From Rhodanobacter sp. L36 (GTDB lineage Bacteria; Pseudomonadota; Gammaproteobacteria; Xanthomonadales; Rhodanobacteraceae): 64,000 bases of DNA. Made by a program: the position numbers and the translations under genes. The notes below the pieces were generated by a model that was given only the letters and a program-made list of their open reading frames with translations, did not search any database and had not been told where the DNA came from. Of the stretch, positions 46,762-55,600 are shown piece after piece (position 1 is the first letter of the stretch; every line of letters begins with the position of its first letter). The stretch is from NCBI RefSeq assembly GCF_009765755.1, contig NZ_LMUV01000011.1, positions 104,336 to 168,335 of the forward strand, written 5' to 3'.

Positions 46762-49098
46762 TCACTTGGCCTTGGAAGCCGGTGGAGCGTTCACGAAACC
46801 GCGCCAGGCGATCAGCAGGTTTGTCGCGTTCACTGAGCCCAGGCCCGACGCAAAACTCCAGCCCGCTTGCGCGCTGTACGCCTTGGTCTGCGGCGAGTAA
46901 GGCTTGGTGGGATCGAGTGAGGTGAGCCCCTCTTGCGTATTGAATCCGTTGATGACGGTCGTGGCGTAGAAATAGCAGTTCGGTGTCGCCAGCGGCGCGC
47001 CGGTCACGTAATCGATTTCGCCGTCGTAGTGATAGCACTGGGTGGAGTTGGAACCGCGCGTCACGTTGTGGAACACGCAGCTCGCGGTGCCATTGGTACC
47101 GTTGTCGGCGCTGCATGCCGCGAGGCTCGCCGGTGCCGTGCCGCTCGCACTGCCGTATTCCTGTTGTGCGAGTGCATACAGCGTCGGTGCCGCATTGCCC
47201 TGATCCGCGGGCAGGCCGCGCATGGCGATGCCCTGGTCGATCAACGCCTGGATGCCGGCGAACATCGGTGCGGCCAATGACGTATCGGCGTTCACTGCTA
47301 CAGACCCGTTGAATCCCGGGGCGCAGGGATAGGACTGGGTGCAAATAACGGTGCCGGTATCCCTGCCGTACGAACCGCCATAGAGCGCCACGTCAGGAAT
47401 ATCGCGCGACTGATCCTGCGCGGTGTTGTGCACGAGCCGTTGCCATGCGGGCTTGGCGTCGAACACGGATGCACCGCCGTTGGTGCCCTCGGAAGTGATG
47501 TACTTGCCGGCCGGATCCAGGCTCAAACGGAATTTGCAGAAGCTCACCACGTCGGAGAATCCGTACGCTTTGGCGGCTACACCGTTGCCGCAGGAATCGT
47601 TCCACGGAATCTCCGGCACGTAACTCAGTGCCGTGCCGTAATTGGCGCCGGGCGTGCTGCTGAAATACTTGCTGGTGGTGCCGTCAAGTTCGTCGGCCAG
47701 ATCGGTGCCGCCCACCGCTGTCACGTTCGGTGACGTAGCGATCGAGCCGCTCGTCAGCCCTGCGCCGGTGATGGGTTGAAAGTAGAATTCCGGGCTCGAG
47801 CCATTGCCTGTGCCGGCAAATATCGAGATGCCCTCTGCATCGGCCTGCGCAGCCATCACATCCATGCCCATCTTGCTCGCGCTGTCGGTCTCGTCTTCGC
47901 CATACGAGATGCTGAAACTCATGATGTCGGGTCGTGCATCGCTGTTGACGAGGTTGGTCGAAGCGATGAAAAAGCCCTGATAGATATTGGTGCTCGCGGG
48001 CATGAAATTGCTATTGAGTGCCGAACAATTGGCCACCCAGATGTTCGCGCCCGGTGCCATGGCCGTGGCCCACTCTGAATCTTCCGCCGCGGAAATGCTG
48101 TCTGTAGGGAACAGAGAATCCTGGTCGGTGCAGTTGTTCATCGTGCCGACCTGCGGTTGGAACTCTTTATACGTGCCGCCGTACTGGGTCAGGTTGAACT
48201 GCGAAACGAAATTGCTCCAGTCGCCCGATGCCGGGCTGCCCAATTCGATCAGCGCGATGGTTATGCCCTTGCCCGTCACGCCGTTGGTGCGGATGGTCGA
48301 GAGGCCGTACATCTTCACCACATCGTCCGGCACCAGTCCGCGCAGGCCGTAAAGACCGGTCGAGCCGACCGTTTGAGGGTGCGATGTCGACGCCGTCCCG
48401 TCCTTCGGTACGAAGCGGTGCGTGGCTGCGTTCCATGTCGTCTCGACAGGCGTCGTCTGCTGCGGTTTCGGCTGCAGATTGTGAAGGCCGATCACGCCGG
48501 CGATCACCGGTTGCAGCGCAGCGGGCACGCTGATGTCGGTGGCGTTCGCGATGCCGGTTTCGCCATGCACGGTGTACAGCTTTTCCTGCGTGTGGAAGGC
48601 GAGATTCACCTGGCCTGCGGTGCCGCTGAAATCGATCTGCGTCTTGTTCGGGTAGACACCGTTGACCTTGAAACCCTGCGAGGTCAGCCACGCGGTCACG
48701 GCTTCCACATCACTGTCGACGAGGCCGAATGCCTGCCCGTATTGCGCCGGCGTAAGCCACTGGTGGAAACGCGCCGATGCCGGGTCGTGCTGCTGGCTGA
48801 TGAGCGTTTGCAATTGCGCGGTACGCACGGCGCTCGGGCGCAGCATCAGTTGCAGATGGCTCATCGGCGTGGACGCATCGACGTTATTGCCGGCGACGGC
48901 TGCCGTGATCTGCACCGGCCGCGAATGGGGCAGCGTGGCGATCGCGTTGTTGTTGATCGTCTGGCTGACGCGTGGCGCTTCCGCCGTGTTGATGCCCGCC
49001 AGTGCGTTCGCGCCTGTCGATGCGGCGAACGAACCGGCCGATGTCGCGGCGAGTGCCGCTGCGATGGATGCGCGCAACATGAAATGACCGTTCTTCAT
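46762..49098 (-). CDS. S53-family (sedolisin) protease paralogue 1, probably inactive
   Basis: A 778-residue preproprotein: signal peptide from MKNGHFMLRASIAAAL, a pro-kumamolisin activation domain (MSHLQLMLRPSAVRTAQLQ; FHQWLTPAQYGQ), then the S53 domain and the C-terminal GWSFASGLGSVNATNLLIAW. In the other three paralogues the catalytic pair is Glu-x3-Asp. Here the segment reads SAAEDSEW, so Glu is replaced by Ser336 while Asp340 stays. The Ser motif is ADTS (Ser607) rather than the usual GTS. A pseudoprotease is likely. It is the last gene of the minus-strand block, 96 bp after paralogue 2. Confidence 0.88.
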   Translation of the reverse strand: MKNGHFMLRASIAAALAATSAGSFAASTGANALAGINTAEAPRVSQTINNNAIATLPHSRPVQITAAVAGNNVDASTPMSHLQLMLRPSAVRTAQLQTLISQQHDPASARFHQWLTPAQYGQAFGLVDSDVEAVTAWLTSQGFKVNGVYPNKTQIDFSGTAGQVNLAFHTQEKLYTVHGETGIANATDISVPAALQPVIAGVIGLHNLQPKPQQTTPVETTWNAATHRFVPKDGTASTSHPQTVGSTGLYGLRGLVPDDVVKMYGLSTIRTNGVTGKGITIALIELGSPASGDWSNFVSQFNLTQYGGTYKEFQPQVGTMNNCTDQDSLFPTDSISAAEDSEWATAMAPGANIWVANCSALNSNFMPASTNIYQGFFIASTNLVNSDARPDIMSFSISYGEDETDSASKMGMDVMAAQADAEGISIFAGTGNGSSPEFYFQPITGAGLTSGSIATSPNVTAVGGTDLADELDGTTSKYFSSTPGANYGTALSYVPEIPWNDSCGNGVAAKAYGFSDVVSFCKFRLSLDPAGKYITSEGTNGGASVFDAKPAWQRLVHNTAQDQSRDIPDVALYGGSYGRDTGTVICTQSYPCAPGFNGSVAVNADTSLAAPMFAGIQALIDQGIAMRGLPADQGNAAPTLYALAQQEYGSASGTAPASLAACSADNGTNGTASCVFHNVTRGSNSTQCYHYDGEIDYVTGAPLATPNCYFYATTVINGFNTQEGLTSLDPTKPYSPQTKAYSAQAGWSFASGLGSVNATNLLIAWRGFVNAPPASKAK

Positions 49099-49153
49099 GG
49101 GAATTCCTCGAAAAAAATCAAAGCGGAAAAAGTTCTGCGCTGGTCGTGACTGC

Positions 49154-49198
49154 GTGATGCGGCGCCGACGACGAACGCCATCGGCGCTTCGACATCAC
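49154..49198 (-). other. Intercistronic hairpin between S53 paralogues 2 and 1
   Basis: GTGATG (49154-49159) with CATCAC (49193-49198), and inside it GCGCCGA (49162-49168) with TCGGCGC (49181-49187), form a two-part stem just after the paralogue 2 stop. There is no T-run, so it is more likely an mRNA-stability or partial-termination element than a strong terminator. Confidence 0.4.
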
Positions 49199-51516
49199 TG
49201 CGGTGACGCAGGCGGTGCGTTGACGAAAGCACGCCAGGCGATCAGCAGGTTGGTGCTGTTCACCGAACCCAGGCCCGCAGCGAAACTCCAGCCCGGTTGT
49301 GCCGAATACGCTTTCGTCTGCGGCGTGTACTGCGTGGTGCTGAGCGAGGTGAGGCCGATCTGCACCGCCTCCTGAGCCGCCGTGCCGAAGAAGTAGCAAT
49401 GACCGGTGAGTAGCGTCGGCGCTTCCTGCAGGCATTCGGTCGAGATCGAACCGCGCGTCACGTTGTGGAACACGCAGCTGCCCGTGCCGGTGTTGCCGTT
49501 GTCCGCATTGCACGCGGCGAGACTCGCCGGCACGGTGCCGCTGGCGCCGCCGTACTCCTGCTGCGCCAGCGCATACAGCGTCGGTGCCGCGTTGCCCTGA
49601 TCAGCTTGCAGGCCGCGCATCGCGATGCCCTGGTCGATCAGCGCCTGGATGCCCGCGAACATCGGCGCCGCCAGCGACGTGCCGCCTTCCAGCTGCGTCG
49701 GCGTGGTGAAGTTGGGCGCGCACGGGTAGTACGCCGTGCAGATCACCGCGAACGTCGCATTGCCGTAGGAGCCGGCGAACAGCGCCACGTCCGGCACGTC
49801 GCGCGACTGATCCTTCGGCGCGTTGTAGATCGTGCGCTGCCATGCCGGCTTGCGATCCACCGACGAGGGTCCGCCGCTGCCGGCCTCGGAGCTGAGGTAG
49901 TAGCCGTCCTGATCGAAGTTCAGCAGGAACTGGCAGAACGCCGGCGCGCTGGAGAAGCCGCCATACATCACCTTGGCCGCCACGCCGTTGCCACAGGATT
50001 CGTTCCACGGAATTTCCGGCACGTACGCCAGCGCGGTTCCGTAATTGGTGCCGGCCGTGGTGCTGAAGTATTTGCTGGTGGTGCCGTCGAGCACGTCGGC
50101 GGTGTCGGTGCCACCGACGGCGGTGACATTGGGCGAGGTCGCGAACGCGTTGGCGTCGATGCCGTCGCCATTGATCAGGCGATTGTTGAAACTCGGGTTG
50201 GTACCGGAGTCGCCGCTGGAGACGAACACCGAAATGCCTTCGGCATCGGCTTGTGCCCACATCGCGTCGATCGCCGCCTTGCTGGCGCTGTCGACCTTGG
50301 TTTCGCCGAAGCCGTAGCTGGCGCTGATGATGTCCGGGCGCGCGTCGCCGTTGATCAGGTTGTTCGCCGCCATGTACACGCCGCCGAAGAAGTTGGCGTT
50401 TACCGGGTTGCCGCTGGCGTCGTAGTCGGAGCACGTCGCCACCTGAATATTCGCGCCGGGCGCGATCGCGGTGGACCATTCCGCATCGAGCAGGGTTTCG
50501 GTGTAATCATCCTGGTAGCCGTAGAGCGTGTCTTCGTCCAGGCAGTTGTTCATCGTGCCGATCTGCGGCTGAAACTGTTTGAATTTGCCGCCATACGTGC
50601 CGAGGTTGAATTGGGCGACGAAGTTGTCCCAGTCCGACGGCACCATGTCGCCGTCTTCGACCACCGCGATGGTGATGCCCTTGCCGACCACGCCGTTGGC
50701 GCGGATTTTCCCGATGCCGTACATCGCGACCATGTCGTCGGGCACCAGCCCGCGCGTGCCGCTTTCGAACGTCACCGCCAGGGGGTTCGGTTTGGATGTG
50801 ACCGGCGCGGCCTTCGCCTGCTTCACGGCGAAGCGATGCGTGGCGGCATTCCAGTTACCGACTTTGGCGGCCACGTGCTGAGGCTGCGGGCGCAGGTCGT
50901 TCAATCCGAGTACGCCGCTGACAATCGGGCTCAGCGCGCTTGGCACGCTGATGTCGGTGGCATTGGCGATGTGTTCTTCGCCGTCGATCCGGTAATGCGT
51001 TTCGCGCGTGCGGAATGCGAGGTTTACCTTCGCCGTAGTGCCGCTGAAATCGATCTGCGACTTGTTCGGGTAAACGCCGTTGACCTTGAAGCCCTGCGAG
51101 GTCAGCCACGCAGTGGCCGCGGCGATGTCACTGTCGGCCACACCGAAAGCCTGGCCGTACTGCTGCGGCGTCAACCACTGATGGAAACGCGCAGAGGCGG
51201 GATTGTGCTGCTGGCCGATCAACGTTTGCAGCTGCGCGACGCGCAGCGCGCTGGGCCGCAAGACCAATTGCAGATGGTTCATCGGCATGGCGCCGTCCAC
51301 GCTGTCGCCCGGCACGGCGCTCGCGAGCAACCCGAGGTGCGTGTTGCGCAAAGTCGACACGACGTTGCCATTGACGGCTTGCGTGACGCGCGGCGCTTCC
51401 GCCGTGTCGATGCCTGCGAGAGCCGAGGCGGATGCCGTGGCGGCGAAAGAGCATGCCGATGCGGCGGCAAGCGCTGCCGCGATGGACGCACGCAGCATGA
51501 GATGACCGTTCTTCAT
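49195..51516 (-). CDS. S53-family (sedolisin/xanthomonalisin-like) secreted protease paralogue 2
   Basis: A 773-residue preproprotein with a signal peptide (MKNGHLMLRASIAAALAAAS), a propeptide domain to about residue 200 (MNHLQLVLRPSALR; FHQWLTPQQYGQAFG), and an S53 catalytic domain. Glu340 and Asp344 lie in TETLLDAEWSTAIAPG and Ser614 in GGTSLAAPMFAG. S53 enzymes are serine-carboxyl endopeptidases active at acid pH and auto-process their propeptide. The gene lies directly downstream of regulator 1 and is closest in sequence to paralogue 4, which holds the same place after regulator 2. Confidence 0.93.
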   Translation of the reverse strand: MKNGHLMLRASIAAALAAASACSFAATASASALAGIDTAEAPRVTQAVNGNVVSTLRNTHLGLLASAVPGDSVDGAMPMNHLQLVLRPSALRVAQLQTLIGQQHNPASARFHQWLTPQQYGQAFGVADSDIAAATAWLTSQGFKVNGVYPNKSQIDFSGTTAKVNLAFRTRETHYRIDGEEHIANATDISVPSALSPIVSGVLGLNDLRPQPQHVAAKVGNWNAATHRFAVKQAKAAPVTSKPNPLAVTFESGTRGLVPDDMVAMYGIGKIRANGVVGKGITIAVVEDGDMVPSDWDNFVAQFNLGTYGGKFKQFQPQIGTMNNCLDEDTLYGYQDDYTETLLDAEWSTAIAPGANIQVATCSDYDASGNPVNANFFGGVYMAANNLINGDARPDIISASYGFGETKVDSASKAAIDAMWAQADAEGISVFVSSGDSGTNPSFNNRLINGDGIDANAFATSPNVTAVGGTDTADVLDGTTSKYFSTTAGTNYGTALAYVPEIPWNESCGNGVAAKVMYGGFSSAPAFCQFLLNFDQDGYYLSSEAGSGGPSSVDRKPAWQRTIYNAPKDQSRDVPDVALFAGSYGNATFAVICTAYYPCAPNFTTPTQLEGGTSLAAPMFAGIQALIDQGIAMRGLQADQGNAAPTLYALAQQEYGGASGTVPASLAACNADNGNTGTGSCVFHNVTRGSISTECLQEAPTLLTGHCYFFGTAAQEAVQIGLTSLSTTQYTPQTKAYSAQPGWSFAAGLGSVNSTNLLIAWRAFVNAPPASPQ

Positions 51517-51837
51517 GAGAAACCCTCGAAATCAGACTGGAAAAAAAATCGAAAACGTTGCGGATGTTTCCCGTGCGTTGCGCGCACTTCCCCGTGCCTT
51601 GGTGGCATCCGGCCAACAAGGAAACTGCATGCGATCCGATGGCATCCGGCAAGGAGATGTCGTGAGTCGGACGAGTGGCGCGGAGTGAAATCCTCCGCCG
51701 GCCTGCGTCCGAACAGTCCGCTCCCGACTGCCCGTCGACAGTATTGGCAAGGCCGTGATGCGCACAATAGACAACGGTGGTTGATTTCTCCCATTGGGAG
51801 ATATGCGCCAACTACCACCGATGCGTGCGGCCGAGCT
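51517..51837 (-). promoter_or_regulatory. Region upstream of S53 paralogue 2
   Basis: A 321-bp space between regulator 1 and paralogue 2 on the minus strand. It should hold the regulator terminator, or read-through leader, and the protease promoter. Poly-A stretches near 51540-51550 lie in the 5' leader. No hexamers or operator were assigned with confidence. A short leader of similar A-rich kind precedes the other S53 starts. Confidence 0.35.
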
Positions 51838-52884
51838 TCAGCGCGTTGGCAGCGGCTCGTCTTTTCCGTGCGCGTAGACCCAGCCGTGCGGGTAGGTATC
51901 CAGCGCCGCACGCCAGCCGAGCTGGAAGCGCGTGCGCGTGCCGGACGACTTCATCAATTCGGCGATGCGACGGTTCAAGGTGGTGGCAGAGATATCGGCC
52001 TGATACGCGATGGCCTTGTCGTTGAGGCCCGCAGCCAGCAGCGGTATCAGTTGTTCGGCCGCTTCCGAAAGTCGTGGCGTCGGCTTGCCGACTTCGAGCT
52101 TGCCCGAGCGCGTGATCACCATCGGCGTGGCCTGATCCCAGATCAGTTCGAACAACGCGCACAACGCATCGAGCAACGCGCACGAGCGCACCAGCAAGGT
52201 CGGCCCGCCCTGGTCGCCGGTGTTCAAGGGGATGATGCCGATGCGTCGGTCGGCCACGAACATCTTGATCGGCAGCGTGGCGAAGGTACGTGCTTCCTCG
52301 CCGCGCTCCATGTCGAGCCGCAGTGCATCGAGCGAACCGGGCAGGGCCAGATAACCGGCGTCGGAGATACTGCGGATGCGCACGCCCGGGCGCATCTCTT
52401 GCTTGTTGATGAGTCCGGGATACAACAATGGCGCGCACTGGAAACCGAATGCCTCGTGCTGGATCGTCTGACGAAGCTGCAGCAGCACCTGGCCGAGCGC
52501 GCTCGGGCTGGTGATCACTTCGACGATCTGCTCGCGATCATGCGTGCCGGCTGGACTCACCTGTTCCTTCAAATCCGGAATCGTCAGGCGCGCGCGTTCG
52601 AGCACCGCCTGTCGCTGGCTGACCAGCGCTTCCACGGCGAGCTCCGGTGGCGCAGCGATGTAGCGCGGCGGTCGTTCCGGCGAATGGGTGGCAAGGCCCT
52701 TGATCTCGATGCTGTCGAGCAGCGACTGCATCTGCACCAGCGGCAGCGAAAGCAGATGGGCGATGTCTTCGGCCGTGGCCATGCGATGGCCGAGAAGGGT
52801 TCGGTAAGCGCGCTCTTCCATTTCGCTGATGCCGAGCACTTCCAGCGGCCTCGGGGTGTCGGTTTCGACGTGGTGCGGATTCAT
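51838..52884 (-). CDS. Two-HTH transcriptional regulator (TrmB-like N-terminus, LuxR-like C-terminus), copy 1
   Basis: The start at 52884 (MNPHHVETDTPRPLEVLG) matches the start of copy 2; an ATG at 52938 is not conserved. A 348-residue protein with a winged helix of TrmB type at about 15-80 ([32 protein letters not shown]) and a LuxR/NarL-type HTH near the C-terminus ([19 protein letters not shown], then ISATTLNRRIAELM). The middle part probably senses a ligand. Located immediately upstream of S53 paralogue 2, it is the obvious candidate to control the adjacent proteases, which is inference from position. Confidence 0.85.
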   Translation of the reverse strand: MNPHHVETDTPRPLEVLGISEMEERAYRTLLGHRMATAEDIAHLLSLPLVQMQSLLDSIEIKGLATHSPERPPRYIAAPPELAVEALVSQRQAVLERARLTIPDLKEQVSPAGTHDREQIVEVITSPSALGQVLLQLRQTIQHEAFGFQCAPLLYPGLINKQEMRPGVRIRSISDAGYLALPGSLDALRLDMERGEEARTFATLPIKMFVADRRIGIIPLNTGDQGGPTLLVRSCALLDALCALFELIWDQATPMVITRSGKLEVGKPTPRLSEAAEQLIPLLAAGLNDKAIAYQADISATTLNRRIAELMKSSGTRTRFQLGWRAALDTYPHGWVYAHGKDEPLPTR

Positions 52885-53051
52885 TGCATCTCTCGACAGG
52901 CGGATGGACCGGTCGGATGGCGTGAAGCCCTCCGACACATTCCGCGGGAGTGCGATGGTTGTCCCCCGGGATGGGCGCCGTCCCTGCGCCCGGATTCAGC
53001 CTAACAAGAAGCGTCGCTCACGGCGCGTCGCCAACGTGTTTCGCGCAGACG

Positions 53052-53084
53052 AAAAAAAGCCCCTGGCTTGGGAGCACCAGGGGC
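53052..53084 (-). terminator. Terminator after S53 paralogue 3
   Basis: On the minus strand GCCCCTGG pairs with CCAGGGGC across a 10-base loop, and seven T follow (AAAAAAA at 53052-53058 on the plus strand). It lies 61 bp beyond the paralogue 3 stop and separates it from regulator 1. Confidence 0.92.
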
Positions 53085-53144
53085 ACAAGGAAGAACCACA
53101 ATCATTTCAACGCCGACCTTCAGTGCAGCGTTGACTCGCCGCGA

Positions 53145-55490
53145 TTACGGCGCCTGCGGCGGAGCAGGCGGTGCATTCACCAGTGCACGCCAGGCGATCA
53201 GCAGATTGCGTGCGTTGACCGAGCCCAGACCCGAAGCGAAGCTCCAGCCCGGCTGGGCCGAATACGCCTTGGACTGCGGGCCGTATTGCGTCGGGTCGAG
53301 CGAGGTCATGCCGATCTGCGCCACGCCCGCCGCTTCGCCGAAGAAAAAGCAGTTCGGCGTGAGCACGGACTGGCTGGTTTCCTGGAAACACTCGGTCGAG
53401 TTGGTGCCGCGGGTGATGTTGTGGAACACGCAACTGTTATTGGCGGCGGTGCTGTTGTCGGCACTGCAGGCAGCGAGGCTGGCCGGCGCCGTGCCGTTGC
53501 GCACGCCGTATTCTCCGGCGGCGATCGCATACAGCGCCGGTGCGGCGTTGCCCTGGTCCTTCGGCATGCCGCGCATCACCAGTCCCTGATCGATCAACGC
53601 CTGGATGCCGGCGAACAACGGTGACGACACCGAGGTGCCTTCGGTCAGGTTCACTTCGCCGGTGAAGCCGGGCGTGCACCTGAAGTTCTTCGTGCAGATG
53701 ATCTCGGCGGTGTTGCCGTCATTCGAGCCGGCGAACAACGCCACGTCGGGCACGTCGCGCACGCCGTCTGCTGCCGTGTTGAACACCTGCTTCTGCCACG
53801 ACGGCTTGATGTCCACCGTCGACGCGCCGCCGGTGCTGGCGGTGAACGACAGGTAGTAGCCCTGCGGATCCACCGACAACAGGAAAGCGCAGTACGCCGG
53901 CGCGCTGGCATAGCCGGCGGCCTTCGCCGCCACGCCGTTGGCGCAGGATTCGTTCCACGGAATTTCCGGCACGTAGCCCAGCGCCGTGCCGTAGACCGCG
54001 TTCGGCGTCGGGCTGAAGAACCTGGACGTCGTGCCATCGAGCACATCGACCAGGTCGGTGCCGCCGACCGCGGTCACGTGCGGCGAGGTCGCGAGCGAAT
54101 TCACGTCGAGCCCGACGCCATTGGTGACCGGACCCCAGTCGCCGCTGGACACGAACACCGATGTGCCTTCCGCATCAGCCTGCGCCCAGAGTGCATCGAC
54201 CTCGGCCTTGTCGACGTCGGTGGTCTCGCTCTCGCTGAAACCGAAGCTCGCGCTGAGGATGTCCGGGCCCGCGTACTCCTCGCCGAACTCGCCGATGGTG
54301 ATCGAATTCACCAGGTTGTTGGCGGCGATGTACATGCCTTCGTAGATGTTCGGAATCGGTGGCAGGCCGGCCGGCGGATCTTCCACCCAGACATTCGCGC
54401 AGGCCGCGTCGATGATGGTCGCGCCCGGCGCGATCGCCGTGGCCGACTCGACGTCGATGGCCGACTCGATGTCGTCGTCCGCGCCGAAGATCAGCGAGTA
54501 CGGCTTGATGCAGTTGTTCAACGTGGAGTCGTTCAACTCCGGTTGTTCGTAGGTGAACGTGCCGCCGTAGCTGCCGAGGTTGAACTGGCTTACGAAGTTG
54601 TTCCAGCCGGTCGCGGACATGATGCCGGTCTCGACCAGTGCGATGGTGATGCCCTGGCCGGTAACGCCGTTGCCGCGAATGGTGGACACGCCGTACATCG
54701 TGGCGAAGTCATCCGGCACCAGCCCCCGCACGCCGCTCGTCTGCACCGCCTGCGGCACCGGTACCTGCGATTTCGCGGTGGATGTCGAAGTCACCGGCAG
54801 ATCAAAGCGATGCGTCTTCGCGTTCCACTTGCCGGTGCGCGCCGGTTGCGCCATCGGCTTCGCGCCGTAGTTGCTCAGGCCCATCACGCCGATGATCACC
54901 GGCTGCAAGGCCTTCGGCACGCTGATGTCGGTGGCGTTGGCGATGTAATCGGCGCCATCGATCTGGAAGTGCTGCTCCTGCGTGTGGAACGCCTGGTTCA
55001 CTACGCTCACCTTGCCGCTGAAATCGATGGTGCGGTTGTTCGGGTAGACCCCGTTCACCGTCAGCCCCTGCGACTTCAGCCACGACGCGACCGCGTTGAC
55101 GTCACTGTCGAGCACGCCGAAGGTTTTGCCGTATTGTCCCGGCGTGATCCATTGATGGAAGCGCGGCGATTTCGGATCGTGCTGCTGCTCGATCAGCGAT
55201 TCGAGTTGCGCGCGACGCAGGGCGCTCGGCTGCAGCACGAGCTGCAGGTGATCCATCTGCATCGCGTTGTTGACCAGCGCCTTGGGCGTGGCGCGCGACA
55301 GCGATGACGGATGCGTATGGACGAGCGTCGACACCACGCGCGCGTCGATCGTCTGCGCGACGCGTGGCGATTCGGCGGTGTTGATGCCGGCCAGCGCGTT
55401 GGCGTTCGGCCTGGCGGCGAACGAGAGCGCGGGTACCGCGGCAAGGGCTGCGACGATGGACGCGCGCAGCATGAGGTGACCGTTCTTCAT
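53145..55490 (-). CDS. S53-family secreted protease paralogue 3
   Basis: The frame is open to 56153, but the conserved start MKNGHLMLRASIVAALAA lies at 55490, giving 781 residues; the longer part is antisense overlap with paralogue 4. Same layout: signal peptide, propeptide (MDHLQLVLQPSALRRAQLE; FHQWITPGQYGKTFG), then the S53 domain. Catalytic Glu342 and Asp346 lie in DIESAIDVESATAIAPG (Ser replaces the Trp usual after the following Glu) and Ser620 in EGTSVSSPLFAG. Expected active. It is followed by a strong terminator. Confidence 0.92.
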   Translation of the reverse strand: MKNGHLMLRASIVAALAAVPALSFAARPNANALAGINTAESPRVAQTIDARVVSTLVHTHPSSLSRATPKALVNNAMQMDHLQLVLQPSALRRAQLESLIEQQHDPKSPRFHQWITPGQYGKTFGVLDSDVNAVASWLKSQGLTVNGVYPNNRTIDFSGKVSVVNQAFHTQEQHFQIDGADYIANATDISVPKALQPVIIGVMGLSNYGAKPMAQPARTGKWNAKTHRFDLPVTSTSTAKSQVPVPQAVQTSGVRGLVPDDFATMYGVSTIRGNGVTGQGITIALVETGIMSATGWNNFVSQFNLGSYGGTFTYEQPELNDSTLNNCIKPYSLIFGADDDIESAIDVESATAIAPGATIIDAACANVWVEDPPAGLPPIPNIYEGMYIAANNLVNSITIGEFGEEYAGPDILSASFGFSESETTDVDKAEVDALWAQADAEGTSVFVSSGDWGPVTNGVGLDVNSLATSPHVTAVGGTDLVDVLDGTTSRFFSPTPNAVYGTALGYVPEIPWNESCANGVAAKAAGYASAPAYCAFLLSVDPQGYYLSFTASTGGASTVDIKPSWQKQVFNTAADGVRDVPDVALFAGSNDGNTAEIICTKNFRCTPGFTGEVNLTEGTSVSSPLFAGIQALIDQGLVMRGMPKDQGNAAPALYAIAAGEYGVRNGTAPASLAACSADNSTAANNSCVFHNITRGTNSTECFQETSQSVLTPNCFFFGEAAGVAQIGMTSLDPTQYGPQSKAYSAQPGWSFASGLGSVNARNLLIAWRALVNAPPAPPQAP

Positions 55491-55545
55491 GGGAATCCCC
55501 CGAACTTCAAAGTTGGAAACGCAAAGAGAGTGGCTCGATCCGTCG

Positions 55546-55575
55546 GACCGCTGGCGCGTCGAAGCGCCAGCGGTC
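55546..55575 (-). other. Perfect intercistronic hairpin between S53 paralogues 4 and 3
   Basis: GACCGCTGGCGC and GCGCCAGCGGTC form a perfect 12-bp inverted repeat around GTCGAA. It lies 26 bp after the paralogue 4 stop with no T-run following on the minus strand. It could stabilise the upstream transcript or cut expression of the downstream gene. The other protease pair has a weaker hairpin at the matching place. Confidence 0.5.
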
Positions 55576-55600
55576 GTGCCGGAAACAGGTAGTCGGCGTG

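Noticed and set aside
49465..53004. A 1179-codon plus-strand frame across the S53 block
   Set aside because: It runs opposite to a protease and a regulator with clear catalytic and HTH motifs. Its translation is low-complexity Arg/Ala/Val/His sequence typical of GC-rich antisense frames.
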